DNA of 8,646 nt, taken from UBA2982 sp040081395. GTDB taxonomy: Bacteria; Gemmatimonadota; Gemmatimonadetes; Longimicrobiales; Gaopeijiaceae. Below are positions 1 through 6,070 of this stretch, piece by piece. The stretch lies in the NCBI GenBank assembly GCA_040081395.1, contig JBEBGN010000138.1:1-8646 (forward strand), read 5' to 3'. Position 1 is the stretch's first letter, and every line of letters starts with the position of its first letter. The translations under genes and the position numbers were made by a program. The notes under the pieces are model-generated. The model had not been told where the DNA came from, did not search any database, and saw nothing but the letters and a program-made list of their open reading frames with translations.

Positions 1-25
1 GCCCCCTCCGGCCCCGTCTGCTCAT
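1..25 (-). CDS. Probable start of a TolR/ExbD-family protein, cut by the window edge
   Basis: An ATG at 25-23 lies 13 bases after the tolQ stop and opens a frame reading MSRRGRRG before the window ends. A short, basic N-terminus is usual for TolR/ExbD proteins, whose cytoplasmic tail precedes a single membrane helix, and tolR normally follows tolQ directly. Only eight codons are visible, so the identity rests on position and charge alone. No convincing Shine-Dalgarno sequence precedes it, only a G-rich stretch. It could be another gene or no gene. Confidence 0.4.
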
Positions 26-38
26 GCGGATGCCCCCA

Positions 39-764
39 CTAGATGCGGCCTTCGCGAGCCAAGGTCCCGATGAACTCGCTGGAGAACCCTTCTAGCTCGC
101 CACTCACCAGGTTCAGCTTGGTCACGAAGTAGTTGTACCCGAAGACCGCAGGAATGGCTACCACCAGTCCGGCAACCGTGGTGATCAGCGCTTCGGCGAT
201 GCCCGGGGCCACCGACATGATGCTGCTCGACCCCGAGATCGTGATGCCGAGGAAGGCGTCCATGACACCAATGACTGTGCCGAGCAGGCCGAGCAGCGGT
301 GACACCGTTCCGATCACGGCCAGCATTGCGATTCCCTGTCCGAGCGCGTCGCGCTCCTCGGCCTCCTCCTTCTCGAGGATCATGCGAAGCGCCTCGAGTT
401 GGGTGAGGGAGAGTCCCGCCGTAGGCGGCGCGTTCTCGCGCAGCGCACCCGGACGCAATTCGCTGAAGAAGTTCACGCCCGCCCGGAAGACTCGGCCGTA
501 CGGCGACTCGGGAAGGGCTAGAATCGACTTGTAGGCGTCCTCGAGTCGCTGCGCCTTCTCCATGTGCTGGAGAAACTTGTCTCCCTCACGCCGGACCTGG
601 GCGAACTGGCGGGTCTTACGGAAGATCAACCACCAGGACATGAGCGAGAAAGCGAAAAGAACACTGAGGACGATCTTCGTAAGCAGTGTCCCCTGCACGA
701 TCATTTCCGTGATCGACTGGGGAGGCGCGCCGCCCTGCAACATCAGCGTCAGGTGAAGGCTCAT
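39..764 (-). CDS. tolQ: TolQ/ExbB/MotA-family proton channel subunit
   Basis: This is an inner-membrane subunit of a proton-motive-force-driven channel that energises Tol-Pal (envelope constriction and outer-membrane stability) or TonB uptake. The 241-residue protein has the family's three-helix layout: TM1 about 28-48, a long cytoplasmic loop about 50-140 with charged helices, TM2 about 144-172 and TM3 about 188-213. The loop-to-TM2 motif GTVSPLLGLLGTVIGVMDAF (152-171) and the TM3 stretch ALITTVAGLVVAIP (192-205) are characteristic of MotA/TolQ/ExbB proteins. The length fits TolQ (about 230). The ATG overlaps the stop of the upstream epimerase gene as ATGA, so translation is probably coupled. 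A likely tolR/exbD partner starts 13 bases downstream. TolQ is favoured over ExbB because of the envelope context, but the two cannot be separated firmly from this sequence. Confidence 0.85.
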   Translation of the reverse strand: MSLHLTLMLQGGAPPQSITEMIVQGTLLTKIVLSVLFAFSLMSWWLIFRKTRQFAQVRREGDKFLQHMEKAQRLEDAYKSILALPESPYGRVFRAGVNFFSELRPGALRENAPPTAGLSLTQLEALRMILEKEEAEERDALGQGIAMLAVIGTVSPLLGLLGTVIGVMDAFLGITISGSSSIMSVAPGIAEALITTVAGLVVAIPAVFGYNYFVTKLNLVSGELEGFSSEFIGTLAREGRI

Positions 765-1732
765 GCGGAGGCACCCGCGCTCTGGGCGGCGATGTGGTCG
801 TAGGTCTGCTTGAGGCCCTGCTCGAGCGTGAATGCCGGCGCCCAGCCACGGCTCCGTATGAGGCTCGCATCCAGGGTGCTGTGACGTAGCTCACCCGGGC
901 GTTCGGGCTTGTGTTCACGGCCCGGATTCGCGCCGGAGACCTTCTCCAGCGCGGACGCAAGCTGGTTCACGCTCGTCCCCACGCCCGTGCCGACATTGAA
1001 GGCGCGTGAGTCCAACCCCGCCAACGCGGGCATCTCCAGGTTCGACGCCAGCATATTCGCCGCCACCACGTCGCGGACGAAGACGTAGTCGCGGGTCTGC
1101 TCGCCATCTCCGAAGATCGTCAGCCCCTCGTTCTTGAGCAGGCGGTTGCAGAAGATGGCTACCACGCCGGCCTCGCCATGCGGGTCCTGACGAGGCCCGA
1201 AGACGTTCGAGTAGCGGAGCGCCGTGTACTCTAGGCCGCGTACCTTTCGGTAGTAGTAGAGGTAGTGCTCGCCCGTGAGCTTGGTCACACCGTAGGGAGA
1301 CATCGGCAGCTTGGGCGCCACTTCCGGCGTCGGAATCTGCTCGGGCTCACCGTATACGACACCGCCACTGCTTACGTATACGAAGCGGCGCGCGCCGACT
1401 TCTATGGCGGCTTCGGCGAGGTTCAGGAGTCCCAGCACGTTGATGCCCGCGTCCTTGGCCGGATCGAGCACGGACACGCGCACGTCGATCTGCGCGGCGT
1501 GGTGGTTCACGACGTCGAAGCGGACTTCGCGGAAGAGGTTCCGAATGTCCTCGGAGCGGATATCCATCTCCACGAACTCTGCCCCCTTGGGGAGGTTCGC
1601 CCGCTTACCCGAAGTGAGGTTGTCGACGATCCACACCGCGTCCCCTGCGGCGAGATAGGCATCGGCGACGTGACTGCCGATGAAGCCAGCACCACCTGTG
1701 ACGAGGACCCTGCGTTGGTTGGTTCGGGACAT
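761..1732 (-). CDS. NAD-dependent sugar-nucleotide epimerase/dehydratase (UDP-glucose 4-epimerase-like)
   Basis: A cytoplasmic extended short-chain dehydrogenase/reductase that probably interconverts a nucleotide-linked sugar (UDP-glucose/galactose or an N-acetyl form) for surface polysaccharide. The 323-residue protein begins with the Rossmann motif VTGGAGFIGSH (11-21). It has the acidic residue after beta-2 (IVDNLTSG, 35-42), HHAAQ (77-81), the active-site serine region YVSSGGVVYG (119-128), and the catalytic YxxxK pair Y147/K151 in SPYGVTK. Substrate-side motifs RYSNVFGPRQDP (173-184) and GDGEQTRDYVFVRDV (208-222) are typical of the GalE/WbpP branch. The length matches that family (about 310-340). 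Precise substrate cannot be read. The start is the only sensible ATG before the Rossmann motif, although its Shine-Dalgarno sequence is poor. The gene lies just after a terminator hairpin, and its stop overlaps the tolQ start (ATGA). Confidence 0.9.
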   Translation of the reverse strand: MSRTNQRRVLVTGGAGFIGSHVADAYLAAGDAVWIVDNLTSGKRANLPKGAEFVEMDIRSEDIRNLFREVRFDVVNHHAAQIDVRVSVLDPAKDAGINVLGLLNLAEAAIEVGARRFVYVSSGGVVYGEPEQIPTPEVAPKLPMSPYGVTKLTGEHYLYYYRKVRGLEYTALRYSNVFGPRQDPHGEAGVVAIFCNRLLKNEGLTIFGDGEQTRDYVFVRDVVAANMLASNLEMPALAGLDSRAFNVGTGVGTSVNQLASALEKVSGANPGREHKPERPGELRHSTLDASLIRSRGWAPAFTLEQGLKQTYDHIAAQSAGASA

Positions 1733-1752
1733 GAATGGCGTTGTGGGGGCTC

Positions 1753-1786
1753 AAAGGAAATCCCCGTCGGCCGAAGCCGACGGGGA
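1753..1786 (-). terminator. Strong intrinsic terminator with a UUCG tetraloop
   Basis: On the minus strand an 11-base-pair perfect stem (1786-1776 with 1771-1761) closes a TTCG loop (1775-1772). A C before the loop and a G after it give the exceptionally stable C(UUCG)G tetraloop. The stem is followed directly by a T-rich tail, TTTCCTTT (1760-1753). The plus-strand reading has a CGAA loop and no T tail, so the element works in the minus direction. It lies 50 bases after the stop of the LysM gene and about 20 bases before the epimerase ATG. Confidence 0.85.
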
Positions 1787-1836
1787 CTCGGGGTCGATCG
1801 TCGGAGCGAGGACTCGGCGCATCCTCGCGGGTGGCA

Positions 1837-2970
1837 TCAGCGCATCTTTCGGGCCAGCCGCACCACCACCCCTTGGTGGAACACGTCGTCCACAAGGGAG
1901 AGGATGCGCGCGGCCGACATCGTCGGAGTGACACCGACGACTTGGAGCGAACCCTCGGGGGCTCCGATGGCTGCCCCGAAGAGGATGAACTCGTCGCCGA
2001 TGGTCACACCGTCATTGGAACCAAGGTCCAGGAATGCCACATGCCCGAGATCGTTCAGATCCTGGCGTCCGGCGAAGCCCATGATCATCGCCTCGGAGCC
2101 GCCCGTGATCGGTTCGGCGTACTGGCCAGGCTGTAGGGTGTAGCTCGGCACCGGGCGCACGAAGTCGCCGGGCTGAATGCGATCGTACTCCTTCGTCACC
2201 ACGCCGACGACACCGGCTTCGCTGATGTTGGACACGGTGAGCACGCCGGTTGGGGTCACGACCTCGCCGACACCCTCGATCGTACGCATGACACGGAAGA
2301 TCTGGAGTTCCGCGCCGACGCGGGCGGGAGTGGGCATGTCCACCCGCACCCTGTCGAAAGAGCGGATGGTCGAGGCCCGCGCGCCCTCGGCGGCAAAGCC
2401 CGCGACCGTGCCGGCGTTCTCCGGCTCGGACTCGATCGGGATGACCCACGGCGCCGAGTAGACAGCGTCCCGGGTGACCGCCGTGTATGTAATGTCCAAG
2501 GCGGTCACGACGGCCTCGCGTTGGCTCGCGGTGTCCGTATGGAAGATCGTGCGCACCTGCTCCGCAGGCCGAGCCTGGCGGAAACCGAACTGCACGAGAT
2601 CGACGGGGGCATCGGAAGGCGCCGCTGCCACGACCTCCGTGGTGGGGGCCGCATCCACGACCGGCTGACCTGGCATCGGCTGGGCAGGCGTCGCCTGACC
2701 CGATGGCGCGATCACCACCGTCTGACTCGGTTGCCCCGCGAGCCCGGGAATCACGAACACTTCGTTCGGGAAGATCAGGTTCGGGTCGGCGATGCTGTCC
2801 CGATTCGCGTCATAGATGACCCGCCACTGGAACGGGTCCTGATAGAATCGCACGGCCAGGTCCCACAGCGTGTCGTCGTTCACGACCGTGTGGGAGCCCT
2901 GGGGCTGCTGCCCAAGGGCCAAACCTGGCAGAATCAGTAAGGCGAGTACCGCGCTGGCCGAGCGAACCAT
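1837..2970 (-). CDS. Secreted LysM-domain protein of unknown function
   Basis: A 377-residue exported protein probably bound to peptidoglycan. Residues 1-20 form a signal peptide (basic MVR, hydrophobic AVLALLILPGLALG, likely cut before QQ at 21). Residues about 26-76 form one LysM domain: HTVVNDDTLWDLAVRFYQDP and onward to NEVFVIP, in which the usual start (HxVxxGDTLW) and end (LxxGxxLxIP) patterns are recognisable. A Pro/Ala/Gln-rich linker (about 77-122) leads to a C-terminal half (about 125-377) that I do not recognise. This contains beta-rich segments with IQPGDFVRP (265-273) and LGSNDGVTIGDEFILF (316-331), of the 'GDxF' type seen in small barrel domains such as the FlgT C-terminus. That similarity is by eye only. 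The start is set by AAGGAG five bases before the ATG and by the signal peptide. An in-frame ATG 75 bases upstream would bury the signal. The gene has its own promoter upstream and a terminator downstream. Confidence 0.85.
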   Translation of the reverse strand: MVRSASAVLALLILPGLALGQQPQGSHTVVNDDTLWDLAVRFYQDPFQWRVIYDANRDSIADPNLIFPNEVFVIPGLAGQPSQTVVIAPSGQATPAQPMPGQPVVDAAPTTEVVAAAPSDAPVDLVQFGFRQARPAEQVRTIFHTDTASQREAVVTALDITYTAVTRDAVYSAPWVIPIESEPENAGTVAGFAAEGARASTIRSFDRVRVDMPTPARVGAELQIFRVMRTIEGVGEVVTPTGVLTVSNISEAGVVGVVTKEYDRIQPGDFVRPVPSYTLQPGQYAEPITGGSEAMIMGFAGRQDLNDLGHVAFLDLGSNDGVTIGDEFILFGAAIGAPEGSLQVVGVTPTMSAARILSLVDDVFHQGVVVRLARKMR

Positions 2971-2975
2971 GCGGG

Positions 2976-2981
2976 CTCCTT
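2976..2981 (-). promoter_or_regulatory. Ribosome binding site that fixes the LysM-protein start
   Basis: AAGGAG on the minus strand sits five bases before the ATG at 2970-2968, the best Shine-Dalgarno match in the window. It selects the start that places a clean signal peptide at the N-terminus, rather than the in-frame ATG at 3045. Confidence 0.8.
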
Positions 2982-3023
2982 CGGCAATGAGGACAGGGCT
3001 TTTCGCCCGATGGAAGCAGACCG

Positions 3024-3063
3024 AAGATAGGCGCCGCCCCCGCACTGGGTCAACGCATTTTTT
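3024..3063 (-). promoter_or_regulatory. Predicted sigma-70-type promoter for the LysM gene
   Basis: Reading the minus strand, there is a -35-like TTGACC (3053-3048), an 18-base spacer and a -10-like TATCTT (3029-3024). Transcription would start near 3017 and give a leader of about 45 bases. Six A residues at 3063-3058 lie just upstream of the -35 box, where an UP element contacts the polymerase alpha subunit. The surrounding AT-rich patch contrasts with the GC-rich genes on both sides. This is a match by eye to the consensus, and no transcript data are available. Confidence 0.6.
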
Positions 3064-3067
3064 GGAA

Positions 3068-3077
3068 TTGACGTCAA
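3068..3077. promoter_or_regulatory. Palindrome just upstream of the LysM promoter, possible operator
   Basis: TTGACGTCAA is a perfect 10-base palindrome, 14 bases upstream of the predicted -35 box, in non-coding DNA. Position and symmetry fit a binding site for a dimeric regulator, probably an activator given its upstream location. No regulator is identified, and a short palindrome can arise by chance. Confidence 0.3.
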
Positions 3078-3105
3078 ATGTTTCCTCGGAGGTGCCCGCG
3101 CGGCG

Positions 3106-3795
3106 TCAGAAGCGGGCCCCCCGCCCCAGCTCTTCAGCTAGGGAGGCGTAGGCCCCCGCTCCCACGACGACGTGGTCCAAGACGGGAATTCCCACGGCCC
3201 TCCCCGCCTCCCCGAGCTGGCGTGTCACCGCGCGATCCTCGGCGGACGGGGTGGGATCACCGGACGGGTGATTGTGCACGAGGACGATTCCGGCCGCACC
3301 TTCGCTCACCGCAGGCCTGAAAACCTCACGTGGATGGATGAGCGCCGAGTCGAGGAGCCCTCGCGTGACGAGAACCTCGCGGATGACGCGGTGCCGGCTG
3401 TTGAGCAGGAGGGCATGGAACTCCTCCTGGAGCTTGTCCCGGAGTCGCGGGCCCATACGTGCGAACACGTCCGCAGGCCCCCGTATGAGGTCGCCGACGT
3501 CCACGGCTTCGGCCGCCGCTCGACGCCCCAGCTCCAGCGCGGCCGACAACCGCGCGGCGGTTGCGACGCCGACCCCGGAGATCGCTTCCAACTGCGAGAC
3601 GTCCAAGGCCGCGAGCCTCGCCAGTGATCCCCCGGCGGTCGCGAGGACCCGCTCCGCCACCCGGGACGCGGAGTGGCCTGCGCTGCCGCTGCCCACCACC
3701 AACGCGATCAGCTCCCTCACCGCGAGATTGGCCGAGCCCACCGATCGTAGCCGCTCGCGCGGGCGGTCTCTGGAGTGCTCGTTGGCGGTCGACAT
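3106..3795 (-). CDS. radC: RadC family JAMM/MPN-domain protein
   Basis: A 229-residue RadC-family protein (UPF0758 type), historically labelled a DNA repair protein, although its biochemical role is not settled. The N-terminal part has RPRERL (11-16) and a helix-hairpin-helix-like segment ISGVGVATAARL (72-83) for DNA contact. The C-terminal JAMM metallo-domain (about 103-225) carries a glutamate at E124/E125 and HNHPSGDPTPSAED (174-187), giving the H174-x-H176...S184-x-x-D187 zinc-site pattern. The metal-binding residues therefore look intact. The length matches the family (about 220-230). It starts at an ATG 46 bases after the rimI stop with no clear Shine-Dalgarno sequence. It is probably the last gene of the bamD-nadD-tsaE-tsaB-rimI run, or separately expressed. 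I see no terminator directly after it. Confidence 0.93.
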   Translation of the reverse strand: MSTANEHSRDRPRERLRSVGSANLAVRELIALVVGSGSAGHSASRVAERVLATAGGSLARLAALDVSQLEAISGVGVATAARLSAALELGRRAAAEAVDVGDLIRGPADVFARMGPRLRDKLQEEFHALLLNSRHRVIREVLVTRGLLDSALIHPREVFRPAVSEGAAGIVLVHNHPSGDPTPSAEDRAVTRQLGEAGRAVGIPVLDHVVVGAGAYASLAEELGRGARF

Positions 3796-3841
3796 GCACC
3801 ACGATGGCCCGCCGACCGAGCCGCCGGGATGGCGCGAGGGG

Positions 3842-4306
3842 TCAGAGCTTCGCCATGAGGATGCGCGCGTCCTCCTTGGGACGGTCGTAGTACCCGCGCC
3901 GGAGTCCCACCTGCGAGAAGCCGAAGCGGCTGTAGAGCCCGAGGGCGGTCCTGTTCGAGTCCCTTACCTCGAGGTACAGCGTCTCCACGCCCCGGGTGCG
4001 AGCCACGTCCACGACTCGGCCGAGCAGACGAGTGCCGAGGCCGCGACCGCGGAGCTCGGGAACGATCGCGAGGTTGGCCAGCTCGCCCTGGTCGAGAATG
4101 CACCAGAGCACGGCGTACCCCACGATGCCCAGAGAGCGGTGCTCCATCACGAAGAGTTCGAGCGTGGGCCGGTCGATCAATTCGAGAAAGGTGTCCCGCC
4201 GCCACGGGCTGGTGAACGTGTCGGTCTCGATCGCGACGACGGCGTCCACATCCTCGGCGCGCATGGTGCGAACCTCGACCTCAGTCGCGCCGTCTACGGC
4301 GCCCAT
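3842..4306 (-). CDS. rimI: RimI, ribosomal-protein-alanine N-acetyltransferase
   Basis: A 154-residue GNAT enzyme. The family member in E. coli acetylates the N-terminal alanine of ribosomal protein S18 using acetyl-CoA, and homologues can have wider targets. Visible features are the acetyl-CoA-binding motif A RGRGLGTRLL (86-95, R/QxxGxG), the YLEVRDSN strand with E113 matching the catalytic glutamate, and LYSRFGF (124-130), whose Y125 matches the catalytic tyrosine. The C-terminal YYDRPKEDARIL (139-150) is the RimI-typical ending. The ATG lies inside the end of tsaB (13-base overlap) and has GGAG five bases upstream. Adjacency to tsaB and tsaE is a very common bacterial arrangement and supports RimI over a generic GNAT. 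Confidence 0.93.
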   Translation of the reverse strand: MGAVDGATEVEVRTMRAEDVDAVVAIETDTFTSPWRRDTFLELIDRPTLELFVMEHRSLGIVGYAVLWCILDQGELANLAIVPELRGRGLGTRLLGRVVDVARTRGVETLYLEVRDSNRTALGLYSRFGFSQVGLRRGYYDRPKEDARILMAKL

Positions 4307-4974
4307 GCGGGCTCCGCGCTGGACGGGCGAACGTAGCGCGGCTCCCAGACCCGAACGTCAACCGCCTCGAGGCCACTCCCCGCGAGCGAGCGCAGACGTA
4401 GGAGTCCCTCGGCCAAGGAGCGCGTCGGTCCCGGGCCGACCTCGAAGCCCGCTTGCTCGATCACGGTGCGGTGGCGACGGGCCCCGTCCCCCACCAGTAC
4501 CGCGCCGGCCACCACGTCACTCCGCAGAACGTCGCCCAACGAGCCACCGTGCGGGCCTAACATTTCTTCGACTGACGTCGCCTCGACTCTATAGCACGCA
4601 CCGTACACGCGGTCCCCGCGCGCGTCGAACAGTACGTAGCGCTTCGATCCTGCCTCCTCGGCGAGCGCCGCGGCCGCCAAGCTCGAGAACGCCCACAGCG
4701 GAATACCTAGCGCGTGGGCGAGGCCCTTGGCGGTGGCCGCCGCGACCCGGACTCCCGTGAAGGATCCGGGACCCTCACCGACCACGACTCCGGCCAGTGC
4801 AGCTGCCTCGACTCCGGCCCGGGACAGTACCTCGTCGACGGCCGGCACCAAGCGTGACGCATGCTCCTGACGCAACTCGAGGGAGCGCGAGGCGCGCACC
4901 TCGTCGCCGATCCCAACGGCCACGGATCCGATCGGGCCCGACGTGTCGAACGCGAGAAAGGGCGCCGGCGTCAT
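4294..4974 (-). CDS. tsaB: TsaB, t6A tRNA-modification scaffold protein
   Basis: A 226-residue cytoplasmic ASKHA-fold protein (YeaZ family) that pairs with TsaD, and with TsaE, to attach threonylcarbamoyl to A37 of ANN-decoding tRNAs. Motifs are LAFDTSGPIGSVAV (7-20), the conserved GEGPGSFTGVRVAAAT region (67-82) and the C-terminal EPRYVRPS (211-218). The start used is the ATG whose last bases overlap the tsaE stop (ATGA). A frame-open extension of 51 codons upstream lies inside tsaE and lacks family similarity, so it is excluded. The 3' end overlaps rimI by 13 bases. TsaD is not in this window. Confidence 0.93.
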   Translation of the reverse strand: MTPAPFLAFDTSGPIGSVAVGIGDEVRASRSLELRQEHASRLVPAVDEVLSRAGVEAAALAGVVVGEGPGSFTGVRVAAATAKGLAHALGIPLWAFSSLAAAALAEEAGSKRYVLFDARGDRVYGACYRVEATSVEEMLGPHGGSLGDVLRSDVVAGAVLVGDGARRHRTVIEQAGFEVGPGPTRSLAEGLLRLRSLAGSGLEAVDVRVWEPRYVRPSSAEPAWAP

Positions 4975-5435
4975 GTGACGGAGGCAGATGGGGGGAATGG
5001 TGCCAACGGCGGAGGGGTCCCGACCTGCACCAACTCCACGTCGCGCAGATCCGGTTGGCCCGGGGGCGTGGCGAGACGGATCAGCCAATGATCGGCGGGA
5101 AGCAGCGTGCCCGCCCTCTCCGGCCACTCGACCACGACGACGTCGCGCTCATCCGGCAGGTGTGCCCAACCCAGCTCCCAGATCTCCTCGGGTCGTTCGA
5201 CGCGATAGAGGTCGAGGTGCACGAACTGCCGCTCCCCATCGGCGGGATACCGCTGGATCAAAGTGTACGTCGGGGAGGGCATGACCTCGCGAACCCCCGC
5301 CCCCGCCCCGATGGCACGGGCGAGCACCGACTTGCCGGCCCCTAGGGGCCCGGACAGGGCGAGGACCGCGGGCGGGACGAGCGTCTCACCGATGCCACGG
5401 CCCCACCGCCGCAACTCCGATTCGCTCAACCTCAT
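4971..5435 (-). CDS. tsaE: TsaE, ATPase for t6A tRNA modification
   Basis: A 154-residue P-loop ATPase (YjeE family) that drives the TsaB-TsaD cycle in t6A synthesis. It contains the Walker A motif SGPLGAGKS (28-36), the family signature SPTYTLIQRY (54-63), HLDLYR (73-78) and the Walker B-like EWPER (103-107). The length fits the family (about 150-160). Its ATG overlaps the nadD stop and its stop overlaps the tsaB ATG, both as ATGA, so the three are probably translated in relay. The C-terminal tail after about residue 125 is Pro-rich and poorly conserved. Confidence 0.93.
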   Translation of the reverse strand: MRLSESELRRWGRGIGETLVPPAVLALSGPLGAGKSVLARAIGAGAGVREVMPSPTYTLIQRYPADGERQFVHLDLYRVERPEEIWELGWAHLPDERDVVVVEWPERAGTLLPADHWLIRLATPPGQPDLRDVELVQVGTPPPLAPFPPSASVT

Positions 5436-6070
5436 GATGATGTGCCCTCGGCCCTGGTCGAAGCCGAATATAGTCCCTCGCGCTCGATGATCGCGCGCAC
5501 TCCAGTGGGCACTAGGGCGCCTATGTCCTCACCCCGCCGCGCACGCACGCGCACGTCGGTCGAAGACAGGTCGACCCGGCGCACGGGCACGAACACGGCG
5601 GCGGCGCCGCCGGGAACCTGGTCGCGGAATCGCACGGCGGATTCCCCCCCCCTATCCATGACGGCCAGCCGGAGAAGACGAACGATCTCGACGGGTTCGC
5701 ACCACGTGCCGAAGGAACGGAACTGGTCGGCGCCGAGGATCAGGAAGAGCTCATCCCCGCTGAACCTGCGCGCCAGCTCCCGGCCCGTGTCCACCATGAA
5801 CGACGGACCTGGACGCTCCACTTCGATGGCGCTGACCTCGAAACGGGGGTCGGAGGCGCAGGCCGCGCACGCCATCGCGAGCCGTACGCGCGCTGGGGAG
5901 ATCTCCGTGTCACGCTTGTGCGGCGGATCTCCGGCGGGGATCCAGAGCACGCGGTCGAGGTGGAGCGCGTCGGCCACGTCGGCGGCTACCGCAACGTGCC
6001 CTAGGTGCGGCGGGTCGAACGTGCCCCCGAAGAGGCCGATGCGGCGGCGTGCGGCCGGGTCAGGACTCAG
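5432..6070 (-). CDS. nadD: NadD, nicotinate-mononucleotide adenylyltransferase, with a probable CTG start
   Basis: Converts nicotinate mononucleotide and ATP to deamido-NAD and pyrophosphate in NAD synthesis. Motifs are IGLFGGTFDPPHLGH (11-25, the nucleotidyltransferase core), the substrate segment WIPAGDPPHKR (42-52), LILGADQF (110-117) and SSTDVR (169-174, the ISSTxIR adenylate-binding motif). The frame has no ATG, GTG or TTG between the upstream stop at 6178-6176 and the GTG at 5977. That GTG lies after the first motif and cannot be the true start. The best start is CTG at 6070-6068, which overlaps the bamD TGA stop as CTGA and gives 212 residues (family about 190-215). ATC at 6040, directly at the motif, is a weaker alternative. 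A run of nine G residues (coding strand, 5652-5644) lies in frame within RGGE. The stop overlaps the tsaE start. Confidence 0.9.
   Translation of the reverse strand: MSPDPAARRRIGLFGGTFDPPHLGHVAVAADVADALHLDRVLWIPAGDPPHKRDTEISPARVRLAMACAACASDPRFEVSAIEVERPGPSFMVDTGRELARRFSGDELFLILGADQFRSFGTWCEPVEIVRLLRLAVMDRGGESAVRFRDQVPGGAAAVFVPVRRVDLSSTDVRVRARRGEDIGALVPTGVRAIIEREGLYSASTRAEGTSS

Noticed and set aside
3093..3105. Possible hairpin just after the radC stop
   Set aside because: Only about three strong pairs around a short GC-rich loop with no T-run, so it is not supportable as a terminator.
4975..5127. N-terminal extension of tsaB to an upstream ATG
   Set aside because: The extra 51 residues lie inside tsaE and lack family character. 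The ATG at 4974 overlaps the tsaE stop and begins directly before the LAFDTS motif.
5337..5350. A 14-base perfect palindrome (GGCCCCTAGGGGCC) in tsaE
   Set aside because: It falls in the codons for the Walker A glycines and prolines and is explained by protein sequence plus GC bias. It has no T tail or regulatory context.
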